Shown: positions 1 through 6,461 of the stretch, piece after piece
How positions within the stretch are numbered: the stretch's first letter is position 1
Layout of the letters: the number at the start of each line of letters is the position of its first letter
Source of the DNA: Actinomycetota bacterium
GTDB lineage: Bacteria > Actinomycetota > Thermoleophilia > Gaiellales > Gaiellaceae
Assembly: GCA_019234175.1 (NCBI GenBank)
Contig: JAFALP010000342.1
Coordinates: 1 to 7,244 of the forward strand
DNA length: 7,244 nt
Direction: 5' to 3'
Notes under the pieces: generated by a model
Told to the model about the DNA's origin: nothing
What the model saw: only the letters and a program-made list of their open reading frames with translations
The model's database searches: none
Position numbers and translations under genes: made by a program

Positions 1-1
1 A

Positions 2-286
2 CGCATCTACACGTACCACCACGGCGGGCTCTGGGAGATCTACAACTCCATCTCCACGGCCGGCTCGGTGGTGATGACGATCGCGATCGCCGTGTTCCTG
101 TTCAAAGTGTACCGCACGCACGTTCTCCGGCAGGGCGTCCGTGCCGGGAACGACCCGTGGCTCGCCGACACGCTCGAGTGGTACACGACGTCGCCGCCGC
201 CCGAGCACAACTTCGACGAGGTCCCGTACGTGACGAGCGCGCGGCCGCTGCGCGACCTGCGGCTCAAGCTGGCGGAGGAATCGTGA
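2..286 (+). CDS. ctaD: Cytochrome c oxidase subunit I, C-terminal end (partial)
   Basis: Only the last 94 residues are present; the gene begins before the window. Subunit I is the membrane core of aa3-type cytochrome c oxidase, which reduces oxygen to water at a heme a3/CuB site and pumps protons. The heme- and copper-binding histidines lie upstream and are not visible here. What can be seen is the last membrane helix (about residues 20-37 of the fragment, ending FLFKVYR) followed by the family's characteristic C-terminal tail. That tail contains DPW...TLEW followed by SPPPEHNF, a signature of bacterial CtaD shortly after the last helix. The tail ends normally at a TGA. The stop codon overlaps the GTG start of ctaB by four bases (GTGA), so the two genes are very likely one operon with coupled translation. 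The family call is firm. Whether the missing part also carried a fused subunit III cannot be told, but the end resembles plain subunit I. Confidence 0.92.
   Translation, partial: RIYTYHHGGLWEIYNSISTAGSVVMTIAIAVFLFKVYRTHVLRQGVRAGNDPWLADTLEWYTTSPPPEHNFDEVPYVTSARPLRDLRLKLAEES
274..279 (+). promoter_or_regulatory. Shine-Dalgarno site for ctaB
   Basis: GGAGGA lies inside the last codons of ctaD, with three bases between it and the GTG at 283. It is the best Shine-Dalgarno match in the window. It decides the ctaB start in favour of this GTG over the in-frame ATG at 157, which would bury a long tail inside ctaD. Confidence 0.6.
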
Positions 287-1470
287 GGACGACGATCGCA
301 CCGGGCCCGTGGCTGCGCACGTGCGCGCTGCTCGCGGCGGCGGGCGCAATCCTGGCGGTCGTGTCCGGCGCCGCGCATCTCGGCACCGCGCACCGCGTCG
401 TGGCCGCGCTCGTCGCGCCGCCGCTCGCCGCGCTCCTCGCCGCCGCATGGCTCGCGCACCGCCGGCTCGTCCCGGCCGTGCTCGTCGCCGCCGCCCTCTT
501 CGCGGGCGCGGCCGCCGTGCCCGGGAGCAGGGCGCACGACGTCCTCGCCGCGCTCTCACTCGCGGCGCTCGCCTCGGTGGGGGTCCAGAGCTTCCGCGGC
601 GAGCCCGTGCCGTGGGGATCGTGGCGCGACTACGTCACGCTGACGAAGCCGCGCATCATGAGCCTGCTGCTCATCACCGGCGTGTGCGGGATGATCGCCG
701 GCGCGCGCGGATGGCCGGGCACCGGGACGGCGATCGCGGCGACGGTGGGCCTCGCGCTCGCCTGCGGCGGCGCGAGCGCGCTCAACCACGTGCTCGACCG
801 CGACATCGACCCGCTCATGGGCGAGCGCACGAAGCAGCGTCCGGTCGCGTCCGGCCGCGTGCCCGCGAGCCGCGCCCTCGAGTTCGGGCTCGCGCTCTCG
901 GCGCTCTCCTTCGTCCTGCTCGCCGCCACGGTGAACCTGCTCACCGCCGTGCTCGCGCTCGTCGGGAACCTCTTCTACGTCCTCGTCTACACGCGCTGGC
1001 TGAAGCGGTCGACGCCGCAGAACATCGTCATCGGCGGCGCCGCGGGCGCCGTTCCGCCGCTTGTCGGCTGGACGGCGGCGACGGGCCACCTCGGCCTCGG
1101 TGCGTGGATCCTCTTCGCCATCGTGTTCGTCTGGACGCCGCCGCACTTCTGGGCGCTGGCGCTCCTCATCAAGGACAACTACGCGAACGCGAAGGTGCCG
1201 ATGCTGCCGGTCGTGCGCGGCGAACGCGAGACGACACGGCAGATCGTCCTGTACTCGATCGTGCTCGTCGGCGTCACGCTGCTCCCGTGGGCGGCCGGCG
1301 CGGGCCTCGGGTACGTCGCCGCCGCGCTCGCCCTCGGGGCCGTGTTCGTCTGGCTCGCCGAGCGGCTGCGCCGCGACGCGACGCCCCGGCGGGCGGTCGT
1401 CCTCTTCCACTACTCGCTCCTGTACCTCGCGCTCCTGTTCGTGGCGCTCGCCCTCGACCTGGCCCTGTGA
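283..1470 (+). CDS. ctaB: Protoheme IX farnesyltransferase (heme O synthase) with N-terminal membrane extension
   Basis: This UbiA-family integral membrane prenyltransferase transfers a farnesyl group from farnesyl diphosphate to heme b to make heme O, the precursor of heme A for the oxidase encoded next door. It has 395 residues from the GTG. The core starts near residue 114 ([17 protein letters not shown]). The first Asp-rich motif is N168-H-V-L-D172-R-D174-I-D176, followed by R182-T and R186-P, which bind the Mg-diphosphate. The second conserved region includes YTRWLKR (236-242), [10 protein letters not shown] (247-256), PPHFWALAL (286-294) and KDNY...VPMLPV (297-310). About nine hydrophobic segments are visible in the core. 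Typical CtaB proteins are near 300 residues. Here an additional 110 residues form about four hydrophobic segments with His37 and His85, resembling half of a heme A synthase. The stop shares one base with the next start (TGATG). Confidence 0.94.
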   Translation: MRTTIAPGPWLRTCALLAAAGAILAVVSGAAHLGTAHRVVAALVAPPLAALLAAAWLAHRRLVPAVLVAAALFAGAAAVPGSRAHDVLAALSLAALASVGVQSFRGEPVPWGSWRDYVTLTKPRIMSLLLITGVCGMIAGARGWPGTGTAIAATVGLALACGGASALNHVLDRDIDPLMGERTKQRPVASGRVPASRALEFGLALSALSFVLLAATVNLLTAVLALVGNLFYVLVYTRWLKRSTPQNIVIGGAAGAVPPLVGWTAATGHLGLGAWILFAIVFVWTPPHFWALALLIKDNYANAKVPMLPVVRGERETTRQIVLYSIVLVGVTLLPWAAGAGLGYVAAALALGAVFVWLAERLRRDATPRRAVVLFHYSLLYLALLFVALALDLAL

Positions 1471-1586
1471 TGGACGACGACCTCGCGCGCAGGAACAACC
1501 GCCTCGGCTGGCTCCTCTTCGGGGTCTTCGTCCTGCTCTTCGCAGGCGCCTTCGGCATCGCCTTCCTGTATCTGCACTTCGACTAG
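1470..1586 (+). CDS. Small single-span membrane protein linked to cytochrome oxidase genes
   Basis: This 38-residue protein is encoded directly after ctaB. Its ATG shares the A of the ctaB TGA stop (TGATG), a classic translational-coupling layout, and there is no Shine-Dalgarno sequence of its own. The protein has a short charged N-terminus ([11 protein letters not shown]) and one hydrophobic helix at about residues 12-35 (LGWLLFGVFVLLFAGAFGIA, then FLYL), ending HFD. The positive residues just before the helix favour an N-inside orientation. I do not recognise a named family. Its position, size and topology resemble the small accessory or assembly subunits of heme-copper oxidases, such as the subunit IIa or IV-like peptides, but this is inference. 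It is short enough to be skipped by gene callers. A chance ORF is less likely, because the start/stop overlap is exact and the hydrophobic stretch is continuous, with the same GC-rich third positions as its neighbours. Confidence 0.75.
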   Translation: MDDDLARRNNRLGWLLFGVFVLLFAGAFGIAFLYLHFD

Positions 1587-1597
1587 GCCTCAAGTCG

Positions 1598-1624
1598 AAG
1601 CCCGCTGACGCCGATCAGCGGCTT
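1598..1624 (+). other. Hairpin between the oxidase operon and the next gene
   Basis: Inverted repeat in the 39-base gap: the arm at 1598-1608 pairs with 1615-1624. This gives ten base pairs with one bulged C and a six-base loop; the inner seven pairs (CCGCTGA/TCAGCGG) are perfect. No T-tract follows, so it is not a canonical intrinsic terminator. The 3' arm ends one base before the ATG at 1626, so in a read-through transcript it would cover the region where a ribosome binding site should be. It could reduce translation or mark the end of the oxidase transcript; neither is shown. Confidence 0.4.
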
Positions 1625-1625
1625 G

Positions 1626-3293
1626 ATGAGCCGGACCCGCGCCCTCTTTGCGGCTGCCGCCGCCATGGCGGTCGCCGGCGTGCTCGCGGCGCCCGCCGCG
1701 GCCGGCCGGCCGACGTTCGACGCGGCGGTGACGACGTCGCACTTCGTCGTGCATTACGACACGAACGCCGCGCTCGCGAGCTACTCCACCCAGACCGACG
1801 CGGGGGACATCGCCGGATACGCCGAGGCGGCGTACTCGCTCTACACGTCCTGGGGCTACACCCCGCCGCCGAACAGCCCGGACGGGCACATCGACATCTA
1901 CATCCAGGATCTGTCCGGCCCACCGGCCGAGGAAGCCATCTTCAACTGGGACACGCCGGCGACGTCGCCGGACACGGGCTACGTCCAGCTGGCGACGCCG
2001 ACCCAGCTCAAGGGCTTCGGCACCAGCGCCGGCTACACCGTCCCGCAGGTCGAGCAGATCGAGACCTCGGCGGGCGTCTTCATGATGTTCGAGTTCGGGA
2101 CGTGGGTCCCGCTCACGACGAGCGACCAGTGGCTCGCGCTCGGTGCCGCCCAGTGGGCGGGCATGGCGGCCAGCGGCTATCCGAACGCGGCCACCTCGAT
2201 CGGCACTCCCGCGATCGCGCTCGACTGTCACGACGCCATCGGCGGGCACAACCCGTGCGATCCCACGGACTATCTCAACGGCGGCGACGCGCGGTGGGCG
2301 TTCTTCCAGCTGCTCGCCAACGAGTACGGCAACACCTTCATCCACTCGGCGCTCGTCAATGCGCAGGCCGGCCAGTCGGCCACGACCGCGCTCTCCAACG
2401 CGCTCGTCGCCAAGGGCTCGTCGCTCGCGATCCAGTTCAACAACTATGCGTCGAACCTCCTCACCGGCAACATCGGCCTCACCGGCGTCACCGCCGACTC
2501 GCCCGACGCCGACCAGACCATCACGACTGGCGCCAAGAGCGGCACGGACGCGCCGGTCGCGGTGACGCCGACCGACCACCTCGCCGCGCGGTACGTGACG
2601 TTCCAGCGCGGCGACGGAGACGGCTCGCATGCCTGCTTCGCCGCGACCCTCTCGATCAGCGTCGCAATGCCGGCGGGCACGATGTCCGAGCCGAGCTTCT
2701 ACTGGGCCGGCGGAAGCGGAGGCTCGCAGCCGCTCACCGTGAACGGCAACACGGCGAGCATCACCGTTCCGTGGGACACGTGCGACTGGGGAACGACGAG
2801 CGGCTGGCTCTCGCTCCCGAACGCGGGGACGACCACGGACGGCGCCGTCTTCGTCGTCTCCAGCTCGATCTCGGTCGACACGACCACGCCGGCGAGCGCC
2901 GGCGCCCCGCCCGCGCAGGTTCCGGTGTGGGGCACGCCGATCCCGGTCCCGACCACCGACGTGGCGCCGACCATCGACGCCTTCGGCCCCGAGCTCCTGC
3001 GGCTGTCCGCCTCGTCGCCGGTGATCCGGCTCATCGTCGAGTCGAGCGGCCCGGGGAACGTGAACGCCGCGCTCGGGACGAAGCTGCTCGGGACGCGCGG
3101 CCTGCGCGCGGGCAACAACGACCTCCGCTTCGTCGTGCCGGCGTCGCTGCTGAAGGCGCTGCGTCAGACGGCCACGGCGGCGAACCTCCTGACGCTGACG
3201 CCCACCTCGCCGTCCGGCGCAGTGTCGGGCGTGATGGTCACACGCAAGGTGTCGATCGCAGCACCGCCGAAGCCCGCGAAGCGCACCAAGTAG
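1626..3293 (+). CDS. Exported metallopeptidase-like protein with the zinc site lost
   Basis: The 555-residue protein starts at an ATG; a TTG one codon upstream is also possible. Residues 1-27 form a signal peptide (SRTR n-region, Ala-rich core, AAPAAA-G cleavage region). Residues 36-95 contain a THFVVHYD-like opening, a YAEAAYSLY helix and DGHIDIYIQDL. This pattern is known from secreted HExxH (gluzincin-type) peptidases related to the MXAN_6640 group. Where HExxH is expected there is A149-G-V-F-M153, followed by a conserved-looking MFEFG. Where the family has W-x-x-E-G-x-A-x-W there is W169-L-A-L-G-A-A-Q-W177. All three zinc ligands are therefore replaced, so it is probably a non-catalytic pseudopeptidase. 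Cys201/Cys211 and Cys337/Cys386 may form disulfides. Residues about 310-420 look like a beta-sandwich and 450-545 like a second beta domain. The tail ends PPKPAKRTK. No Shine-Dalgarno sequence is visible. The gene is certain, the fold likely, the role unknown. Confidence 0.85.
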   Translation: MSRTRALFAAAAAMAVAGVLAAPAAAGRPTFDAAVTTSHFVVHYDTNAALASYSTQTDAGDIAGYAEAAYSLYTSWGYTPPPNSPDGHIDIYIQDLSGPPAEEAIFNWDTPATSPDTGYVQLATPTQLKGFGTSAGYTVPQVEQIETSAGVFMMFEFGTWVPLTTSDQWLALGAAQWAGMAASGYPNAATSIGTPAIALDCHDAIGGHNPCDPTDYLNGGDARWAFFQLLANEYGNTFIHSALVNAQAGQSATTALSNALVAKGSSLAIQFNNYASNLLTGNIGLTGVTADSPDADQTITTGAKSGTDAPVAVTPTDHLAARYVTFQRGDGDGSHACFAATLSISVAMPAGTMSEPSFYWAGGSGGSQPLTVNGNTASITVPWDTCDWGTTSGWLSLPNAGTTTDGAVFVVSSSISVDTTTPASAGAPPAQVPVWGTPIPVPTTDVAPTIDAFGPELLRLSASSPVIRLIVESSGPGNVNAALGTKLLGTRGLRAGNNDLRFVVPASLLKALRQTATAANLLTLTPTSPSGAVSGVMVTRKVSIAAPPKPAKRTK

Positions 3294-3296
3294 AGT
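3291..3296 (+). promoter_or_regulatory. Possible -10 element for a leaderless amidase transcript
   Basis: TAGAGT fits the actinobacterial -10 pattern TANNNT and ends seven bases before the GTG at 3304, the usual spacing when transcription starts at the first base of the start codon. Its first three bases are the stop codon of the preceding gene. No convincing -35 element is visible 17 bases upstream. No Shine-Dalgarno sequence competes. Confidence 0.35.
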
Positions 3297-3303
3297 CGCC
3301 CCC

Positions 3304-4401
3304 GTGGAGGGGATCTGGCTCGCATGCCCTTCCGACCCGGGCAGCGTCGCGATCAAGGACCTCTTCGACACCGCCGGCCTGACGACGACGTACGGCTCCG
3401 CGCTCTTTGCCGAGCACGTCCCCGCGCGCAACGCTGCGGCGGTGGAGCTCCTCGAGCGCGCCGGCTACGCGATCGCGGGCAAGACGAACCTGCACGAGTT
3501 CGCGTACGGCATCTCGTCGCAGAACCCGCACTTCGGCACCGTCCCCAACCCGCGCTTCCCCGGCCGTGTCGCCGGCGGCTCGAGCGGCGGCTCCGCCGCG
3601 GCCGTCGCCGCAGGCGACGTGTCGCTCTCGCTCGGGACCGACTCGGGCGGCTCCATCCGCATCCCCGCCGCGTGGTGCGGCGTCGTCGGCTTCAAGCCGA
3701 CGTACGCCCTCGTCCCGGCGGACGGCTGCTTCCCGCTGGCGCCGAGCTACGACCACATGGGACCGATCGCGGCGACCGTGGACGGCTGCGTCGAGCTCAT
3801 GCGCGCGCTCGCCGGCCTCGAGCCGGCCGCGCCGCCGCGGCTCGACGACCTGCGCGTCGGCGTCGCCTGGCTCGAGCACGCCGACCCGCTCGTGCGGCGG
3901 CAGGTGGAGAGCGCCGCCAAGCGCTTCCCCAACCGTCGCCGCGTCGATTTTCCGTTTCCCGACCCGGCCGAGTACCGCGGCTTCATGCGCGAGGTCGCGG
4001 ACGTCCACCGCGGCCTCTTCGCCGAGCGCGCCGACGAGTACGGCGACAACGTCCGCGGCAAGCTCGAGCGCTGCCTGGCCGTCACCGACGAGGAGGTCAC
4101 CAGGGCGGTCCAGGCCCGCGCCGAGTACCGCGCCCGCGCCGAGGAGGCGATGGACGGCCTCGACCTGCTCGTCACGCCGACGATCCCGTTCGTGCCGCCG
4201 TCGGCGGACGTGGACGAGATCGCGATCCGCGAGCGCGGCATCTCCCTCACGTTCCCGTTCGACTCGCTCGGCTGGCCCGCGCTCGCGCTTCCGTGCGGTC
4301 TCGCCGAGGACGGATTGCCGGCCTCCGTGCAGCTCGTGGGGCGACCGGGCGAGGACGCGTTCGTGCTCGCCGCCGGAAGCGCGCTCGCATCCCCCTTTTG
4401 A
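3304..4401 (+). CDS. Amidase-signature hydrolase, short form
   Basis: Amidase-signature enzymes hydrolyse carboxamide bonds with a Ser-cisSer-Lys triad. All three residues are present: Lys18 (VAIKDLFD), Ser93 (first Ser of GGSSGGS) and nucleophile Ser117 (GTDSGGSIRIP). The 24-residue spacing between the two serines matches the family (as Ser217/Ser241 in FAAH). GVVGFKPT (126-133) and the C-terminal LPASVQLVGRPG (338-349) are also typical. The protein has 365 residues, against roughly 450-490 for common members. The helical region that usually precedes the catalytic Lys by 60-80 residues is almost absent, and the middle is compact. The start is the GTG, as upstream sequence belongs to the previous gene. 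There is no signal peptide, so it is probably cytosolic. It is not obviously GatA, because the KPTY-ALVPADGCFPLAPSYDHMG segment is of the generic amidase kind and no gatB/gatC is adjacent. The substrate cannot be predicted. Confidence 0.93.
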   Translation: MEGIWLACPSDPGSVAIKDLFDTAGLTTTYGSALFAEHVPARNAAAVELLERAGYAIAGKTNLHEFAYGISSQNPHFGTVPNPRFPGRVAGGSSGGSAAAVAAGDVSLSLGTDSGGSIRIPAAWCGVVGFKPTYALVPADGCFPLAPSYDHMGPIAATVDGCVELMRALAGLEPAAPPRLDDLRVGVAWLEHADPLVRRQVESAAKRFPNRRRVDFPFPDPAEYRGFMREVADVHRGLFAERADEYGDNVRGKLERCLAVTDEEVTRAVQARAEYRARAEEAMDGLDLLVTPTIPFVPPSADVDEIAIRERGISLTFPFDSLGWPALALPCGLAEDGLPASVQLVGRPGEDAFVLAAGSALASPF

Positions 4402-4443
4402 GGGAGCCGCGCCGCTCCACGACTGCCGAAACACTCGGGGACG

Positions 4444-6444
4444 ATGCGCATCGCCCGCCTGCTCGTTCTGCTCGCCGTCCTCGCCGGTGTCGCCACCTGC
4501 GCCGGCGCTGCGCGATCGGACATCGCCGCCCCGACGGGCCTCCACGGCTTTCTGCTGCGTGCCGACGAGGCGCAGTCGACGACCTTCCCGCGGACGCCGT
4601 CGTTCGCGTGGAACCCGATCCCCGGCGCCTCGCACTACGAGTTCCAGCTCTCGCTCAGCACGACGTTCCGCGACAACGCCGTCATCTACGACGACGCGAG
4701 CGCGCTCACCCCGGTCGAGGCGCCCGCGCTGACGCTCCCGTGGATCACGGGCTCGCCCTTCGCCCTCTATGCGCGCGTCCGCGCGTTCACCACCGACGGC
4801 GCGACGCCGTGGAGCGACTCGTTCGGGTTCGACATGGCGCCGACGGCGCCGCCCACGCCGCTGCAGAGCTACCCGGGCCTGATCCGCTGGACGCCCGTCG
4901 AGGGGGCGGCCGGGTACCAGGTCTGGCTCATCGACGCGAAGAAGATCGAGTCGACGACGAGCAACTCGCTGGACGAGCGCGAGCACTACACGTTCCATCA
5001 AGCGACGAGCTGGACGGGCAGCGTGCGCTGGCGCGTACGCGCGATGCGCGACGACCTGAACAGCGGCGGACTCAACAGCATCCCGGCCGTCACGTACGGG
5101 GCGTGGAGCCCGATCTACACGTCGACGAACCCGCCGATCACGGGCGGTGCGATGAAGCTCGTCGGCACGGTGTCGGACGTCTTCTCGAACGGCAGCGCCG
5201 GATCGCCGGCGCACAAGCTCATGCCCGCGTTCCTCTGGACGGGCAACCAGACGCTCGACGGCACGGCGGTCGAGCTGTATCGCCTCTACATCTTCACCGA
5301 CAAGGAGTGCCTCAACACCGTGTTCACGAGCGCCGTCATCGGATCGCCGGCGTACTCGCCGCGGCCGATGGGCCCGCTCGCGCTGCCGTCGTCGACAACC
5401 GGCGTGGCCGCCGCGCGCTCGTCGTACCTCGCCGACGGGAGCGAGCCGCCGTCACTCACGTATGACGGCCAGACGGTGACGACGAGCGAGTCGGCGGCGC
5501 CGGCGGCGCCGACGACGTCGGTGCCGGGCTCGCCGGGGGCGTCGACCGGCGGCTCGACCACCACCACGACCACGACGACCACCCCGGCGACCGGCGGATC
5601 GTCGTCGGCGGGGTCGACCACGCCGGGCTCGCTCACCGTGTCGGGGAACCTCGGCGCGCCCATCGACCTCTGGGACACGAACTGGCCGTCGAGCGGCTAC
5701 TACTGGACGGTCGTCGGCGTCGCCGCCGAGGCCGCGGCCACCCTCTCGACCACCGTCGGCTCGGGCGGCGCCCTGGCCGGCGCGACGACGCTCACCGTCA
5801 CCACCGGCTCCGGCTTCAACGTCGGCGACACGATCTCGATCGGCGCCGGCCCGAACGCCGAGACGGCGGTCATCACCGCGCTGAGCGGGAACGTTCTGAC
5901 GCTCGCCGGCGGCCTGAAGTTCGGGCACGGCGCAGGCGAGGCCGTCTCCCGCAGCGGCGGCAGCCTCACCTATCAGGATCTCGAGCTTCCGCAGGACGTC
6001 TGCGCGGCCGGCCGCGTCATGCGCTTCGGCAAGGCCAGCGAGCCGTCGCTCACGTCGTCGGGCCAGCTCTTCGCCACCGGCCTCTCCTCGGACGGCCGCC
6101 TGACCTCGGCGCTGCACACGACGTCCTTCTACGGCCAGCCGCTCGTCTCGTGGACGCCCGCCCTCGGCGCCGAGGCGTACGAGGTGCAGTGGAGCAAGAC
6201 GTCGTATCCGTTCAACCCCGAGCTCACCGCGGCCGGCTCGCCCGGGTTCATGACCGCGGGCACGTCCGCCGTCCTGCCCGTCTCCCCCGGGACCTGGTAC
6301 TACCGCGTGCGCGGCTTCGACTACTCGCTTCCGACGGGGGCGCAGCAGATGTCGTGGTCGGACCCGGCGAAGCTCGTCGTCGCGACGCCGAAGTTCAAGA
6401 TCGTGACCGCGTCGACGACGCCGGCGCCGAAGAAGAAGAAATAA
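4444..6444 (+). CDS. Exported multi-domain FnIII-like surface protein
   Basis: The 666-residue protein begins with a signal peptide (RIAR, a Leu/Val/Ala core, cleavage probably after AGA near residue 22). It is built from FnIII-like beta-sandwich units, recognised by repeated F/L-x-W-x-P-x-x-G-A-x-x-Y-E/Q-V/F openings and W/Y-x-x-RVR-A/G-F closings. Units lie at about 50-130 (FAWNPIPGASHYEFQLS; YARVRAF), 143-225 (LIRWTPVEGAAGYQVWL; VRWRVRAM), 260-535 (interrupted) and 562-647 (LVSWTPALGAEAYEVQW; WYYRVRGFDY). The third unit is split by a Ser/Thr/Gly/Pro-rich linker (about 316-400, with nine consecutive Thr) and by an extra small domain (about 429-503: LTVTTGSGFNVGDTISIG, then NAETAVITAL). The tail is TTPAPKKKK. 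A GGGG run three bases before the ATG is a weak ribosome binding site. It is probably a secreted or wall-bound adhesin-like or carbohydrate-interacting protein; no catalytic motif was seen. Confidence 0.88.
   Translation: MRIARLLVLLAVLAGVATCAGAARSDIAAPTGLHGFLLRADEAQSTTFPRTPSFAWNPIPGASHYEFQLSLSTTFRDNAVIYDDASALTPVEAPALTLPWITGSPFALYARVRAFTTDGATPWSDSFGFDMAPTAPPTPLQSYPGLIRWTPVEGAAGYQVWLIDAKKIESTTSNSLDEREHYTFHQATSWTGSVRWRVRAMRDDLNSGGLNSIPAVTYGAWSPIYTSTNPPITGGAMKLVGTVSDVFSNGSAGSPAHKLMPAFLWTGNQTLDGTAVELYRLYIFTDKECLNTVFTSAVIGSPAYSPRPMGPLALPSSTTGVAAARSSYLADGSEPPSLTYDGQTVTTSESAAPAAPTTSVPGSPGASTGGSTTTTTTTTTPATGGSSSAGSTTPGSLTVSGNLGAPIDLWDTNWPSSGYYWTVVGVAAEAAATLSTTVGSGGALAGATTLTVTTGSGFNVGDTISIGAGPNAETAVITALSGNVLTLAGGLKFGHGAGEAVSRSGGSLTYQDLELPQDVCAAGRVMRFGKASEPSLTSSGQLFATGLSSDGRLTSALHTTSFYGQPLVSWTPALGAEAYEVQWSKTSYPFNPELTAAGSPGFMTAGTSAVLPVSPGTWYYRVRGFDYSLPTGAQQMSWSDPAKLVVATPKFKIVTASTTPAPKKKK
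5557..5583 (+). repeat. Nine-threonine codon run in the linker
   Basis: Nine consecutive Thr codons (ACC and ACG mixed) encode residues 372-380 of the FnIII-like protein, inside a Ser/Thr/Gly/Pro-rich linker. The codons alternate, so the run is a protein-level low-complexity tract more than a perfect DNA microsatellite. Such linkers are usually flexible spacers and may be O-glycosylated. Confidence 0.85.
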
Positions 6445-6449
6445 CGCGC

Positions 6450-6455
6450 TAGCCT
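6450..6455 (+). promoter_or_regulatory. Possible -10 element for a leaderless GH5 transcript
   Basis: TAGCCT fits TANNNT and ends six bases before the ATG at 6462, the spacing expected if transcription begins at the start codon. The 17-base gap after the previous stop holds no Shine-Dalgarno sequence. A clear -35 element is not visible in the AAG-rich end of the preceding gene. Confidence 0.35.
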
Positions 6456-6461
6456 GCCGGC

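Noticed and set aside
157..282. Longer ctaB start at the in-frame ATG at 157
   Set aside because: It would add 42 residues of Arg/Ala-rich sequence read out of frame through the conserved CtaD tail. The GTG at 283 has a Shine-Dalgarno sequence and the GTGA overlap.
1623..1625. TTG start one codon before the ATG of the metallopeptidase-like gene
   Set aside because: It adds a single residue, has no Shine-Dalgarno support and lies in the hairpin stem. The ATG is preferred, though TTG cannot be excluded.
1061..3382. Plus-strand open frame of 773 codons, and another at 3324-5465
   Set aside because: They cross several real genes in another frame, and their Arg-rich low-complexity translations show no family motif.
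3304..4401. Amidase as a pseudogene truncated at the 5' end
   Set aside because: The triad and core motifs are intact, the frame is open to a normal C-terminal end, and the upstream DNA holds no remnant of the missing N-terminus.
4403..4418. Possible terminator after the amidase
   Set aside because: The stem is only five pairs (GGAGC/GCTCC) with a six-base loop and no T-tract, too weak to call.
4489..4503. Lipobox in the FnIII-like protein signal peptide (VATC at residues 16-19)
   Set aside because: Thr before the Cys is not accepted in typical lipoboxes, and a signal peptidase I site (AGA) follows directly, so a lipoprotein call is not supported.
3238..5214. Long minus-strand open frame (658 codons), and a similar one at 1590-3431
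   Set aside because: Both are antisense to well-supported genes and encode Arg/Ala/Gly/Asp-rich sequence with no recognisable domain, as expected for shadows of GC-rich coding DNA.
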